From: Corynebacterium sp. p3-SID1056
Lineage (GTDB): Bacteria; Actinomycetota; Actinomycetes; Mycobacteriales; Mycobacteriaceae
DNA length: 64,000 nt
Assembly (NCBI RefSeq): GCF_025152525.1
Contig: NZ_JALXXL010000007.1
Span: 62,001 to 126,000 of the forward strand
Direction of reading: 5' to 3'
Position 1 is the first letter of the stretch. Every line of letters starts with the position of its first letter. The notes beneath the pieces were generated by a model that had not been told where the DNA came from, made no database searches, and saw nothing but the letters and a program-made list of their open reading frames with translations. Made by a program: the position numbers and the translations under genes. Of this stretch, positions 29,750 to 39,222 are shown piece after piece.

Positions 29750-31589
29750 ACAGCGCCGCGACGAATGCCTCCTGTGGCACCGTGACGGAACCGATCGCCT
29801 TCATCCGCTTCTTGCCCGCCTTCTGCTTCTCCAGCAGCTTGCGCTTACGCGAAATGTCGCCGCCGTAGCACTTCGACAGCACGTCCTTGCGCATCGCGCG
29901 GATGTTCTCGCGCGCAATAATCTTCGAGCCAATCGCCGCCTGGACCGGCACCTCGAACTGCTGGCGAGGGATGAGCTCCTTGAGCTTCTTCGTCATCTTG
30001 TTGCCGTACCACTGCGCAGAATCCCGGTGCACAATCGCCGAAAACGCATCCACCGGATCGCCCTGCAACAAGATATCCACCTTGACCAGGTTCGCCTCCT
30101 GCCACCCGGCGTCCTCGTAGTTCAGCGAAGCGTAGCCCTTGGTGCGAGACTTCAGCATGTCGAAAAAGTCGAAGATGATCTCGCCGAGCGGGATGAGGTA
30201 CCGCAGCTCGACGCGGTCCTCAGACAGGTACTCCATGTTCTTCATCTGGCCGCGCTTGGACTGGCACAGCTCCATGGTGGCACCGACGAATTCCTGTGGC
30301 ACGATGATCGTCATATTCACCACCGGTTCAAACACCTGCTGCAGTTTGCCGCCCGGCCAATCGGAAGGATTGTGCACCATGTGTTCAGTGCCGTCCTCGG
30401 CAATCACACGGTACGTCACCGACGGCGCTGTCGAAATCAGGTCGAGGTCAAACTCGCGCTCAAGGCGATCACGGGTGATCTCCATGTGTAGCAGCCCCAA
30501 AAAACCACAGCGGAACCCGAAACCAAGGGCGACCGAAGTCTCCGGCTCCCACGTCAGCGAAGCGTCATTGAGCTGCAACTTCTCCAGGCTTTCGCGCAGG
30601 GCCGGGAAATCCTCTTGGCTCACGGGGAACAAGCCCGAGTACACCATCGGCTTGACCTCTTCGAAACCATCGAGTGGCTCATCCGCGCCTTTTTGGGCCC
30701 AGGTGACCGTATCGCCCACGCGGGTCTCACGCACGTCTTTCACGCCTGTGATCAGGTACCCGACCTCACCAGGCCCTAAACCCTTCGTCTTTTTCATCGT
30801 GGGCGAGACCACGCCGATCTCAAGGATCTCGTGCTGGACGCCGGTATTCATCATCTGCACGCGCTGGTTCGGCTCCAGCTTGCCGTCCATCATGCGCACG
30901 TACGTCACGACGCCGCGGTACGTGTCGTAGACCGAGTCAAAGATCAATGCTCGCGCCGGCGCGTCTGCGCCGTGTTCCGACGTTGGAGCCGGGATCAGCT
31001 CGACGACCTTGTCTAGCAGCTCTGGCACGCCCTCACCAGTCTTGCCAGAGACGCGCAATACCTCTTCGGGCTCGCAGCCAATAATGTGGGCAATCTCATT
31101 CGCGTACTTATCCGGGTCCGCTGCAGGCAAGTCAATCTTGTTGAGCACCGGAACGATCTCGAGGTCGTTTTCCATGGCCATGTACAAGTTGGCCAAGGTC
31201 TGGGCCTCGATCCCCTGCGCCGCGTCGACAAGCAGGATCGCACCTTCACACGCGTCCAGCGAACGCGAGACCTCGTAAGAAAAGTCGACGTGTCCAGGGG
31301 TGTCAATCATCTGCAACACGATGTCCTGGCCCGCAAACTCACCCGACGTCGGCTTCCACGGTAGGCGCACATTCTGTGCCTTAATCGTGATGCCGCGCTC
31401 GCGCTCGATGTCCATATTGTCGAGGTACTGGTCGCGCATTTCGCGCGCAGCAACCACGTTTGACAGCTGCAAAATACGATCCGCGAGCGTGGATTTACCG
31501 TGGTCAATGTGAGCGATAATGCAGAAGTTTCGGATCCGTGAGGGATCGGTAAACGTTTGTTCCGCAAAATTCTTCGTCGTGGCAGCCAT
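29733..31589 (-). CDS. lepA: Elongation factor 4 (LepA)
   Basis: A 618-residue ribosome-associated GTPase. G1 [10 protein letters not shown]2/G3 region with DTPGHVDF, and NKIDLP are intact, and the LepA-specific C-terminal domain ([29 protein letters not shown]) is present. It is divergent from the PemK/MazF-like gene. Confidence 0.97.
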   Translation of the reverse strand: MAATTKNFAEQTFTDPSRIRNFCIIAHIDHGKSTLADRILQLSNVVAAREMRDQYLDNMDIERERGITIKAQNVRLPWKPTSGEFAGQDIVLQMIDTPGHVDFSYEVSRSLDACEGAILLVDAAQGIEAQTLANLYMAMENDLEIVPVLNKIDLPAADPDKYANEIAHIIGCEPEEVLRVSGKTGEGVPELLDKVVELIPAPTSEHGADAPARALIFDSVYDTYRGVVTYVRMMDGKLEPNQRVQMMNTGVQHEILEIGVVSPTMKKTKGLGPGEVGYLITGVKDVRETRVGDTVTWAQKGADEPLDGFEEVKPMVYSGLFPVSQEDFPALRESLEKLQLNDASLTWEPETSVALGFGFRCGFLGLLHMEITRDRLEREFDLDLISTAPSVTYRVIAEDGTEHMVHNPSDWPGGKLQQVFEPVVNMTIIVPQEFVGATMELCQSKRGQMKNMEYLSEDRVELRYLIPLGEIIFDFFDMLKSRTKGYASLNYEDAGWQEANLVKVDILLQGDPVDAFSAIVHRDSAQWYGNKMTKKLKELIPRQQFEVPVQAAIGSKIIARENIRAMRKDVLSKCYGGDISRKRKLLEKQKAGKKRMKAIGSVTVPQEAFVAALSTDED

Positions 31590-31689
31590 AGTTTCACCAT
31601 CCTACCGGGGCCAACCCACCCCCAACCACTTGTCCCACCCGCACCAAGCGCCTAAAGTGTCGAGCAACACGAACGGGAGGTTCGTCAAC

Positions 31690-32295
31690 GTGGAATCACA
31701 CCGAGAGGCCGGCACGCGCGGCGACGGGCCACGCCTCGTCAAACGCCAAGGCAGCTTCGCACCACTCAGCAAGCTCAAGGCGAAAACCTCCCGCGTCCTC
31801 AAACGACGCAGCCGCCGAGAGCGACGCACCGCCTCCCTCGACCAAGGCCTCGCACTGCTCAACGAACGACTTGGCACGCGAAACCCCGCACACGAGCCAC
31901 GCACCGCAACCTACGTCACCGTCAAGCCAACTGCACATTTGCCGCGCAACATCTACTACGCACCCGACATGGACGGCAATGCCGAACCTGGCGAAGTCGT
32001 GTGGGTCACCATGCCCTCACATCCGCCACGACAACGCAGCATGCTCGTCGTCGGGCGAGAGCGCAACGAGGTGCTCGGCCTCCTCATTTCCTCAGAGTCC
32101 GAGCACGCGAACGATGAACGCTGGCTTGGCATCGGTGCAGGAGAATGGCATAAATCTGGGAAACCGTGCTGGGTGCGACTCGACAAGACGCTCATTGTGC
32201 CCGAAAGCGATCTGCACCGGTCTGGCACCATCGTGCCGCAGCGCCGCTTCGAGCGCGTGGCAAACCGACTGCGGGACCGTTTCGACTGGGCATAG
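31690..32295 (+). CDS. PemK/MazF-like protein with basic N-terminal extension
   Basis: 201 residues from GTG 31690; GGGAGG lies nine bases upstream. Residues about 20-60 are very basic (KLKAKTSRVLKRRSRRERR). Residues about 95-200 resemble the PemK/MazF mRNA-interferase fold: PGEVVWVTMPSHPPRQRSML at the start and RLDKTLIVP later. No antitoxin gene lies next to it; lepA is divergent and rpsT follows. Similar solitary genes occur beside lepA in other corynebacteria. Toxin activity is inferred only. Confidence 0.6.
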   Translation: MESHREAGTRGDGPRLVKRQGSFAPLSKLKAKTSRVLKRRSRRERRTASLDQGLALLNERLGTRNPAHEPRTATYVTVKPTAHLPRNIYYAPDMDGNAEPGEVVWVTMPSHPPRQRSMLVVGRERNEVLGLLISSESEHANDERWLGIGAGEWHKSGKPCWVRLDKTLIVPESDLHRSGTIVPQRRFERVANRLRDRFDWA

Positions 32296-32301
32296 CCAAT
32301 T

Positions 32302-32331
32302 TGAATCGCGCAGCCACGCCCTGCTACCTTG
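32302..32331 (+). promoter_or_regulatory. rpsT promoter
   Basis: TTGAAT, 18-base spacer, TACCTT. Transcription would begin near 32338, giving rpsT a leader of about 165 bases with room for regulation by S20. Confidence 0.5.
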
Positions 32332-32504
32332 GAAGAGTTGTTCTCGCCCGGAATTTTTCGGGGCTGTTTGACGACGCGGGCAGGACCTTGGGTCCGCGTA
32401 AACCACGGCGCACACGCGCCCGGTTGCCACAGTCAAACGATGACGCCCTTTTCCGGTGAAGATCGACAGTACCGATCCGAATACGAAAGACTAAGAGGTA
32501 AATC

Positions 32505-32768
32505 ATGGCAAACATCAAGCAGCAGAAGAAGCGCGTCCTCACCAACGAGAAGCGCCGTCAGCGCAACAAGTCCGTCCGCTCCGCTACCCGCACGGAAATC
32601 CGTAAGTTCCGTGAGGCTGTCGAGTCCGGCGACAAGGCTGCCGCTGAGGCACAGCTGCGTGTTGCGTCCCGCAAGCTGGACAAGGCCGTGACCAAGGGCG
32701 TCTTCCACCGCAACAGCGCGGCAAACAAGAAGTCCAACATGGCAAAGGCGCTGAACAAGATGGCGTAA
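32505..32768 (+). CDS. rpsT: 30S ribosomal protein S20
   Basis: 87 basic residues, [20 protein letters not shown] at the start and [19 protein letters not shown] near the end, typical of S20. AGAGGT lies six bases before ATG. It is monocistronic: its own upstream promoter candidate and a strong intrinsic terminator flank it. Its position between lepA and holA is conserved in actinobacteria, although here an esterase, LysE and ankyrin gene intervene. Confidence 0.97.
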   Translation: MANIKQQKKRVLTNEKRRQRNKSVRSATRTEIRKFREAVESGDKAAAEAQLRVASRKLDKAVTKGVFHRNSAANKKSNMAKALNKMA

Positions 32769-32806
32769 CGCCGTTGCTCACGCCGGCAGCGCGAGAGCGC
32801 TGAACA

Positions 32807-32849
32807 CACCCGCCCTAGCCTCACGGCTAGGGCGGGTGCATTTATTTTT
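32807..32849 (+). terminator. Intrinsic terminator after rpsT
   Basis: 14-bp perfect stem (CACCCGCCCTAGCC / GGCTAGGGCGGGTG) with a TCAC loop, followed by CATTTATTTTT. Confidence 0.92.
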
Positions 32850-32887
32850 ACGCCTACCCCCGGAGTGTAATCAGCACACAACTAGAT

Positions 32888-32893
32888 TACGAT
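32888..32893 (+). promoter_or_regulatory. -10 box for the secreted esterase
   Basis: TACGAT with eight bases before the GTG at 32902; no Shine-Dalgarno sequence is present, consistent with a leaderless transcript. Confidence 0.4.
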
Positions 32894-32901
32894 ACCCGTT
32901 C

Positions 32902-33972
32902 GTGAAGAAACCTCGTCGTTACCAGCGCGCATTGTGCGCCGCTGCCTTCGCAGCCGGCCTGGCGCTTAGCTCCACTGCGATTGTGGACGCCCCGTTGACC
33001 GAAGAAGCACACGCTGCTTCCCTGCAAGACTTCGTGCCGGAGCTCCCCGGCGTCGACCCAGTCGTCGCGCAAAGGATCGGCACCCTTCTCGCACTGGTTG
33101 TCATCCTCGGAATCGCACTTCCCGTTGTCGGCACCGAAGGTTCCTCCGCCGCACCGGGCGGGGACGCCGGTAACGCAGCTGCTGGCGAAAGCCCCGGTGG
33201 CCGCGACTCGGGCTACGCCTCCGACGGTACGATGCAACGCACACTCAAAGTCGGCGGTGGCACCCGTTCCTATAACTTGGTCTTGCCATCCGGGTACGCA
33301 GAGGGGAACTCCTACCCCATTATCTTCGGCTTCGGTGGCTGGCAGCACTCCGCAGAAAAGGCACACAGCTACCTGCGGCTTGAAGACGCCGCGACCGATG
33401 CGATCATCGTCTACGGCCAGGGCATTGACAACGCGTGGGCCGGCGCCCCATACGCGAAGACCAGCCTGCGCCAAGACATCGCCTACGTACGCGCGGTCAT
33501 TGCGGATCTCGAGGCGAACTTCGGCGGTGACCGCAGCCGCGTCGCCGCGATCGGGCTGTCCAATGGCGGCGGCATGGCGGCGGCTCTTGGTTGCCATGCC
33601 TCCGACACAGTCAAGGCCATCGCTTCTGCGGCCGGTGCTTACTACGATCCGACAGTAAGCAATTGTGATTTCGGCAGCGTTGCTACCTTGTTGATGCACG
33701 GAACCCGCGACGAGATCATCGATTACAACGGTGGCGCCCGCCACGGCGGCACTTACCAGCCGGTGACTCGTGTGCTCGACACCTTTGGTCGGAAGAACGG
33801 CTGCTTCACTGAGCCTCATGAATTCGGTGGTCTGTTCAGCACCACTTCCATCGAGCCAATCGGGTGCATTACCCCGACGCGCCTGGTGCGAGTCAATGGC
33901 GGGACACACACATGGTTCACACGGCCAGACGCGACGAGGGAATCCGTCGACTTCGTCATGCAGCAGCTATAG
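32902..33972 (+). CDS. Secreted esterase of the PHB depolymerase/feruloyl esterase (LpqC-like) family
   Basis: 356 residues from GTG 32902; an ATG further upstream lies inside the rpsT terminator and is unlikely. The N-terminus is a Sec signal (MKKPRRYQRALCAAAFAAGL, cleavage probably after AHA or EEAHA). A second hydrophobic stretch (TLLALVVILGIALPVV) near residues 60-78 could be a membrane anchor. The catalytic domain has the elbow GLSNGGG, DEIID and GGTHTWF, fitting a Ser-Asp-His triad. Substrate unknown. Confidence 0.82.
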   Translation: MKKPRRYQRALCAAAFAAGLALSSTAIVDAPLTEEAHAASLQDFVPELPGVDPVVAQRIGTLLALVVILGIALPVVGTEGSSAAPGGDAGNAAAGESPGGRDSGYASDGTMQRTLKVGGGTRSYNLVLPSGYAEGNSYPIIFGFGGWQHSAEKAHSYLRLEDAATDAIIVYGQGIDNAWAGAPYAKTSLRQDIAYVRAVIADLEANFGGDRSRVAAIGLSNGGGMAAALGCHASDTVKAIASAAGAYYDPTVSNCDFGSVATLLMHGTRDEIIDYNGGARHGGTYQPVTRVLDTFGRKNGCFTEPHEFGGLFSTTSIEPIGCITPTRLVRVNGGTHTWFTRPDATRESVDFVMQQL

Positions 33973-33986
33973 AGGCAGCGGAGGCG

Positions 33987-34634
33987 CTATGCCAAGGCGA
34001 GTACCCCGCGAGCGCAGAGCGCCACACCCACCACGATGAAAAACACCCCCGCGCCGATGTCGATGAACGGCCCTGCGCCGAGCAAGCGGCGGCGCACCCG
34101 CTCCGTCGAAATGACCTGTGTAAAGGCGGCGAAAAGCGCAAAAGAGCTCAGCCACAACGCAGCGATAACCACCACTGCGGTGGCCACCGTCGGATGCGCT
34201 GGCAGCAAGGGAGCGATCATCGCGGATAAAGCGAGCACAATTTTTGGATTGGCCAAATTAGTAGTCAGCCCGCGCCAGTAGCTCGCACGCGTAGTGCCGA
34301 GCCGCTTCGCCGCCTCCATCGTATTTGGCGGCGGCTTGCGCCGATCTTGCCAACCCCCGCGTACGTTACCGGTGCCCATCCAGACCAAAAACGCGCCGCC
34401 AACGATCTGCACCGCTTCTAGTGCCCACGGGAACGCGTTGAGAAGCGCAGTCGCGCCTATGACGGTGAGCGTGCACCAGAACAGCACGCCCGTTTGCACC
34501 CCGAGTGTGGTCGCCCATGCGTGCGCACGAGAGCGGGTCCCTGTACGCGTCAGCAAAATGACATCGGGCCCGGGCGAGGCCGCCCCCAAAAGATTGAGGC
34601 CGACGATGACAGCGAGATCGCCGAGCCCGATCAT
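33987..34634 (-). CDS. LysE/RhtB family amino acid exporter
   Basis: 215 residues with about six membrane helices. The family signature GAASPGPDVILLTRTGTRSR lies at residues 17-36, and NLANPKIVL in the middle. Exporters of this family expel amino acids such as lysine, threonine or homoserine; the substrate here is unknown. It overlaps the upstream ankyrin gene by ATGA, so both are coupled. Confidence 0.9.
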   Translation of the reverse strand: MIGLGDLAVIVGLNLLGAASPGPDVILLTRTGTRSRAHAWATTLGVQTGVLFWCTLTVIGATALLNAFPWALEAVQIVGGAFLVWMGTGNVRGGWQDRRKPPPNTMEAAKRLGTTRASYWRGLTTNLANPKIVLALSAMIAPLLPAHPTVATAVVVIAALWLSSFALFAAFTQVISTERVRRRLLGAGPFIDIGAGVFFIVVGVALCARGVLALA

Positions 34635-35029
34635 GCTTCGGTTCCCGGCGGGAAAAGGTCGAGAAGTGCGCTGCGTTCAAACATCATGGCGGTTTCGCGC
34701 GCGCTCGGGTGGCCGGCGTCGGGGTCGGCGTTGGCGTCGATAAGCATCCGCACAATCGCCTCCTCACCGCGAAACACGGCGCCTGCGACGATGCTCTGGC
34801 CGCGCGCATTGCGCGCATTCACATCCGCTCCTCGTTCGATCAGCCCTCGCACGAGTTCGGCGTGGCCGGCATAGGCGGCGAGCATCAATAAACTATTGCC
34901 ATCCTGGTTGCTCAAGTCCACATCCACGCCACGGTCGACGTAGTCCAGCAACTGCAATTCGCCAGACCTGGCCATAGAAAACAGTGCCGTAGCGAACTCT
35001 TGCACGTCTTCCGGGATCTCATTGCTCAT
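34631..35029 (-). CDS. Ankyrin-repeat protein
   Basis: 132 residues with about three ankyrin repeats: DGNSLLMLAAYAGHAELVRG with LIERGADVNAR, then RGQSIVAGAVFRGEEAIVRM with LIDANADPDAG. It is probably a cytoplasmic protein-binding module. It is coupled to lysE by an ATGA overlap. One 13-mer repeat copy encodes LIDA within the last repeat. Confidence 0.87.
   Translation of the reverse strand: MSNEIPEDVQEFATALFSMARSGELQLLDYVDRGVDVDLSNQDGNSLLMLAAYAGHAELVRGLIERGADVNARNARGQSIVAGAVFRGEEAIVRMLIDANADPDAGHPSARETAMMFERSALLDLFPPGTEA
34733..34745 (+). repeat. 13-mer motif, copy 8
   Basis: Exact copy inside the ankyrin gene; the coding strand reads LIDA. Confidence 0.8.
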
Positions 35030-35041
35030 AACGAAAAAGTA

Positions 35042-35968
35042 TCACGCAAGCTGCGCGATTCGGCGTACAGCGTTTTCCACCGCGAACTCGGGCACGCCGC
35101 CGTTGCCCTTGACCTCTGCGTCTAAATCCGCGACGATAATGACCGCCTCAGATACTGCGGCAGGAGACCACCGCCGCGCGATCTGCATCGTCTTCTTCAC
35201 GCCCCACGGTGCCATCCCCAAATCTCGGGCGAGCGAATTCGGATCGCCCCGCATACCCTGCAGCTTCGCTACGTCACCCACCTTGTATGCCAGCGCCGCC
35301 GCGATCGCAACTGGATCTGTGCCCAATTGCAGCGCACGCCTAGTCGACGCGAGCGCGCGATCCGCGCGCCCCTGCACCGCAAGTTCGGCAATGTCGAAGC
35401 CTGCGACTTCTGCCACCCCTGTGTAGTAGTTCCGCACCGCTTGGAGCGTGACTTGTCCGCCTGTGTCTGCAACAAGCTGTGAGACAGCCGAGGCCAATTC
35501 GCGCAAGTCGGAGCCGACCGACTCGAGCACCGCAGCAACCACGTCCTGGTGCGGGCGCACGCCGTGGCGGCGGAACTCCGCAGTCACCCACGCTGGTCGG
35601 TCTCGGGTGCTCACTGGGTCGACCGTGTGCACCTCGGCCAGCTTCTTAAACTTCGCTACTGCAGCTTTCTGGTGCCCCTTCCCCGTGTGCTCAATGACGA
35701 TGGTCATTCCCGGCGCAGGGTTCTTACACGCTTCCAAGAGGATTTGCGTTGGTTCTTTGCGTGCGAGCTCGGTTTTCTTCACCACAACAACACGTTGTTC
35801 GGCGAACAGCGACGGGCTGGTGGCCATTGCCATCTCCCCCTCGGTGACGTCGCCGGCACGCAGCGTTGTCACCTCGGCGGTCGGACCAAGGCTGTCGACG
35901 ATGTCGTTAGTAACGCGCTCGGCAAGAAACGTCTCCTCACCGAGTACAAGGTGAACCGGGTTGAGCAT
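35042..35968 (-). CDS. holA: DNA polymerase III subunit delta
   Basis: 308 residues from ATG 35968 (MLNPVHLVLGEETFLAERV), the usual start. It is the clamp-loader delta subunit. Typical delta features are the N-terminal GEE-F-ER motif and the C-terminal AAALAYKVGDVAKLQGM. It starts ten bases after comEC, an arrangement common in actinobacteria. Confidence 0.93.
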   Translation of the reverse strand: MLNPVHLVLGEETFLAERVTNDIVDSLGPTAEVTTLRAGDVTEGEMAMATSPSLFAEQRVVVVKKTELARKEPTQILLEACKNPAPGMTIVIEHTGKGHQKAAVAKFKKLAEVHTVDPVSTRDRPAWVTAEFRRHGVRPHQDVVAAVLESVGSDLRELASAVSQLVADTGGQVTLQAVRNYYTGVAEVAGFDIAELAVQGRADRALASTRRALQLGTDPVAIAAALAYKVGDVAKLQGMRGDPNSLARDLGMAPWGVKKTMQIARRWSPAAVSEAVIIVADLDAEVKGNGGVPEFAVENAVRRIAQLA

Positions 35969-35978
35969 GCCCCCAAGC

Positions 35979-37619
35979 TTACGGGCCAAGCAGTCGTTGC
36001 GTTCCGTCAGTGTAGAGGAGCACTCGCCCATCTCGATTCGGAAAGAGCACCGGAATTCCATTTGGCGTCACCACCGGGTAGCTGTGTGGCCGCCCGCCTT
36101 CCAACACCACCACGATTTCCGTTCCCGCTGGAATAGGCTCGACGTCTTCCTTTGTCTCGACCACGTGTGCTCGCAGTGTCATTGGATCAACAGTGCGTGC
36201 GGAGTGAAACGGCACGTTGCAGCTGATCAGCAGCACGGTCGTCAGGGCAAGGGTAGCCCGCGGTCGACGGAGCAAAAACCCAGCGAGGATCCAGCCATAG
36301 CCCACCAGCACTACCGGTGGAGACGCGCGTACCGTTGCGGAAGGAAGGTCCGCACCAAACGATGCGACAGCGTGCACCCACCATGCGAGAGGCTCAACCA
36401 ACCACAGCACTATTGCTTCTACGCCACCTGGCAACAGGGAGAGCACACAAGCGAGCAGCCCCAGCACGGTTATCGGTGGCACGACGGGAGCAACGAGCAC
36501 GTTCGCAGCAACGGAAACGAGGGAGACCTGTCCAGCCATGAGCGCGATGATCGGCATCGTTGCAATGTCGGCAGCAATCGCGACAGCAAGCGCCCGCACC
36601 ACAATGTCCGGCCATTGGGTAAAGGCAAGCGCGCGGTACAGCAAAGGGGAAAGCGCGACGATCCCAGCCGTCGCGGCAACCGAAAGCGCAAACCCAAAGT
36701 TGACCGCGAGGTCAGGGTCGACCAGGACAAGGCCGATGATCGAAAGGCAAAGCGCGTGGATCGGCTCCGTGCTCGTCGAAGCCATGATGGCTGTCAGACC
36801 GACCAGACCAGTTACCGAGGCCCGCAACACGCTCGGTTCTGGACCTACCAAACCGGCGAAGAGGAGCAACGACCCCGCAGCGGCGGCAAGGCGATAGCGT
36901 AGCCCGAAGCCTAGAAGGGTCGCGATGATCACCGCTGCGCTTGTGACAATAGCGACGTTTGAACCAGACACGGCCGACAGATGCGATAAGCCCGTATCGA
37001 TATACGTCTGCTGCTCAGCGTCGCTCTGCGAGCTTGTATCGCCAAGCACCATCCCCGGGATCAGCCCGCGCGTTGCTTCGCCAACCTGTGCCTGCACCGA
37101 CTGGTCGAAGGTCGAACGCACGTGCTCCGCTAGCTTGGCCATCCCCTGCGGCCCCGCGAGCACTGCAATGTCTCCATTTATCGTTACCGCGCCTACGCCG
37201 GGAACCGTAGATTCCCCGAGCGCACCAATGACCTCGACGTGAGCGCCAGGCACCGCGTGCGGTGGGAGCTTTTCCGAGAACGCAGGGATGGCAGCCGGAT
37301 AGCCTTCGACGTGAATCCGGGTCAGATAGCCGCCACTTGCAAGCTCACGTGGATGCCCGCTGATGGTTCCTACCACACCCTTCGGCACCTGCCCGGACTG
37401 TTCCCAACGGTGAGCGAGCACACCGCGCAAGTGGGTACCCAGCGTGGATGCTATCCCCAGTCCCGCAACGAGAATTGCCTGACCGTACTGCCTGTAGAGC
37501 ACGCCCGCGCAAGCTCCTGCGGCGAGCGCTCCCCCGGCCCACACAGGCCCCCAAAGCAAACAGCACAGCGCACCAGCCCAAACCCCAATTGCCGCTGGTA
37601 CGAGCCGAAGTTCCTGCAC
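35979..37619 (-). CDS. comEC: ComEC/Rec2 family DNA-uptake membrane protein
   Basis: 546 residues with about ten membrane helices. The N-terminal OB-like DUF4131 region precedes a Competence domain with GLIPGMVLGDTS and HLSAVSGSNVAIV. The C-terminal metallo-beta-lactamase domain found in long ComEC proteins is absent, as is common in corynebacteria. GTG start two bases after the comEA stop. Whether it functions in DNA uptake here is not known. Confidence 0.9.
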   Translation of the reverse strand: MQELRLVPAAIGVWAGALCCLLWGPVWAGGALAAGACAGVLYRQYGQAILVAGLGIASTLGTHLRGVLAHRWEQSGQVPKGVVGTISGHPRELASGGYLTRIHVEGYPAAIPAFSEKLPPHAVPGAHVEVIGALGESTVPGVGAVTINGDIAVLAGPQGMAKLAEHVRSTFDQSVQAQVGEATRGLIPGMVLGDTSSQSDAEQQTYIDTGLSHLSAVSGSNVAIVTSAAVIIATLLGFGLRYRLAAAAGSLLLFAGLVGPEPSVLRASVTGLVGLTAIMASTSTEPIHALCLSIIGLVLVDPDLAVNFGFALSVAATAGIVALSPLLYRALAFTQWPDIVVRALAVAIAADIATMPIIALMAGQVSLVSVAANVLVAPVVPPITVLGLLACVLSLLPGGVEAIVLWLVEPLAWWVHAVASFGADLPSATVRASPPVVLVGYGWILAGFLLRRPRATLALTTVLLISCNVPFHSARTVDPMTLRAHVVETKEDVEPIPAGTEIVVVLEGGRPHSYPVVTPNGIPVLFPNRDGRVLLYTDGTQRLLGP

Positions 37620-37621
37620 AA

Positions 37622-38281
37622 CTACGGCCCCACAAGCTCTTTGAGCGCCTCAAATTTCGCCGGACCGATGCCTTTGACATCCATGAGGTCTTCAGGCTTG
37701 GCAAATGGGCCGTTCGTCTCACGGTGCTGCACGATCGCCTGAGCCGTGGCCTCTCCTATGCCGGGTAAGGAGGTGAGTTCTGCGACGCTTGCGGTGTTAA
37801 GCGAGAGCACCCCCGATTCGGTACCAGCAGGTCCGCTGGCGTCTCTCGCGCCAGCTTCGCCGCTGGCACCCACAGCTGGTACTACAAGCTGTTGACCATC
37901 CACGAGAAGCTGTGCTTGATTCAACGCGTAAATATCCGCCGCTGGCCGCGCAGAGGCTGCGTTGAGCGCATCCGCTACCCGCGCGCCGTCCGGCAGGGTG
38001 ACTAACCCGGGGCGTTCCACCTCGCCCACGACGGAGACCACGATCTCTCCGCTCGCCGCGTTTTCCGTTTCTGTCGCTGTGGTATCCCAGGTCGGCGGCG
38101 AATCAGGCGGGGCGGAGGTACGAAACAGCGCCCACACGCCAAGAGCCAGCAGTGCACACACAACGGCAATGACGGCGTGCTTGGGCGAGACGCTCAGTCG
38201 CGGTTTCGGGTATTCAACGTTGAGTAGGTCTTCTTCCCCAGTTGGGCGGGTGAGTTCTTTAATTCGCGTAAGAGTATCCAT
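37622..38281 (-). CDS. comEA: ComEA family helix-hairpin-helix DNA-binding protein
   Basis: 219 residues from ATG 38281. A single membrane helix (AVIAVVCALLALGVWALF, near residues 35-52) is followed by an SLBB-like domain (VVSVVGEVERPGLVTLPDG) and a C-terminal double helix-hairpin-helix (LNTASVAELTSLPGIGEATA and MDVKGIGPAKFEALKELV). It binds incoming DNA in competence systems. A GTG six bases upstream is an alternative, but the -10 box at 38288-38293 puts the transcript start on this ATG. Confidence 0.93.
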   Translation of the reverse strand: MDTLTRIKELTRPTGEEDLLNVEYPKPRLSVSPKHAVIAVVCALLALGVWALFRTSAPPDSPPTWDTTATETENAASGEIVVSVVGEVERPGLVTLPDGARVADALNAASARPAADIYALNQAQLLVDGQQLVVPAVGASGEAGARDASGPAGTESGVLSLNTASVAELTSLPGIGEATAQAIVQHRETNGPFAKPEDLMDVKGIGPAKFEALKELVGP

Positions 38282-38287
38282 AGTCAC

Positions 38288-38293
38288 ATCATA
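38288..38293 (-). promoter_or_regulatory. -10 box for leaderless comEA
   Basis: TATGAT followed by six bases and ATG at 38281. The spacing puts +1 on the A of the start codon. Confidence 0.5.
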
Positions 38294-38424
38294 CGAAACT
38301 CACTCCAGTAATGGAAGACCTCCGCGAAATAAATAAATAACGCACAGCGTAAATGAAACGCGTGGGGCGGAAGAGACAGCTGAGCACGCGCGGGCGTTCG
38401 GGCTACCTCACCAAACAGCACAAC

Positions 38425-39222
38425 CTAGGCATCGCGTTGCGAGGAGAACACCACCGAAAGCCCGATCGCTCCTTGCCCGGTGTGCACAGCAAGCACATCC
38501 ACAAGCGGCTCAATAAGAATCCGAGAGCCATCCGGCAAAACCGCCTCGAGCGTGTCTGCAAGTTGATGCGCCGCCTCAGTCGCCCCGGTGTGTTGGATGG
38601 CGGCGAAGACCGGCTTCTCCCCAGCCCGCTCCATCACCAGCTCCGCCAACTTTGCAAAAGCCTTGGTCTGCGTCCGTGTCTTTCCGGCAAGTTCAAGCTT
38701 GCCTGCGTTAAGCCGAAGGATCGGCTTGGTTGCCAGCAGTGCTGCGGAAAGGACAGCGGTGCCCGTCGATAAGCGACCGCTCTTGCGCAAATCATCAAGC
38801 TGACTGAGGTAGAGCCACGTCTCCGAGCGCTCGATAGTAGAACGTGCCATCGCTTCGCACTCATCGAGGTTCGCGCCCTCGCGTGCGAGTGTCGCGGCCG
38901 CCATTGCTGCAGCACCAATGCTCATCCCCGCAGTGTCAGTCTCCACTACGCGCACGGAGCCCGGAAACACTCCTGCGGCCTGAACCGCAGCCGACCAGGT
39001 CGATGAGAAATGCTTCGACAAATGCAACGCGACGACGCCATCATCCCCGCCTCGCTCCAACTGCCGCGCATAACACGCCGCAAGCTCAATCGCGCTCAGC
39101 CCGCTTGTCGACGCCCCGTCGTCCCCATCCATCACATGAAGCGCGGCCTCAGTGATATCAAGCTCATGCAGCAATTCTTCCGACAAGCCCGCAGCGGAAT
39201 CAACCACGATGCGCACCGTCAT
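38425..39222 (-). CDS. DegV family fatty-acid-binding protein
   Basis: 265 residues from ATG 39222 (MTVRIVVDSAAGLSEELLHE). DegV proteins bind acyl chains and can serve fatty-acid kinases. The middle segment YLSQLDDLRKSGRLSTGTAV and KPILRLNAGKLELAGKTRT are typical. It overlaps gpgP by ATGA, so they are coupled. Near-copy CGTCGATAAGC of the repeat lies at 38764-38774. Confidence 0.88.
   Translation of the reverse strand: MTVRIVVDSAAGLSEELLHELDITEAALHVMDGDDGASTSGLSAIELAACYARQLERGGDDGVVALHLSKHFSSTWSAAVQAAGVFPGSVRVVETDTAGMSIGAAAMAAATLAREGANLDECEAMARSTIERSETWLYLSQLDDLRKSGRLSTGTAVLSAALLATKPILRLNAGKLELAGKTRTQTKAFAKLAELVMERAGEKPVFAAIQHTGATEAAHQLADTLEAVLPDGSRILIEPLVDVLAVHTGQGAIGLSVVFSSQRDA

Noticed and set aside
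32340-32365. Short hairpin-like CCCG...CGGG with internal T-run in the rpsT leader
   Set aside because: Only four base pairs and the T-run is in the loop, so it is not a terminator.
32836-32901. Upstream ATG extending the secreted esterase by 22 residues
   Set aside because: It lies inside the rpsT terminator; the GTG at 32902 gives a normal signal peptide and fits the -10 box.
35961-36902. 313-codon plus-strand open frame opposite comEC
   Set aside because: His/Arg/Gln-rich translation without domain; comEC is clear on the other strand.
38294-38424. Gap between degV and comEA
   Set aside because: No open frame or hairpin with T-run; only the comEA promoter region is apparent.
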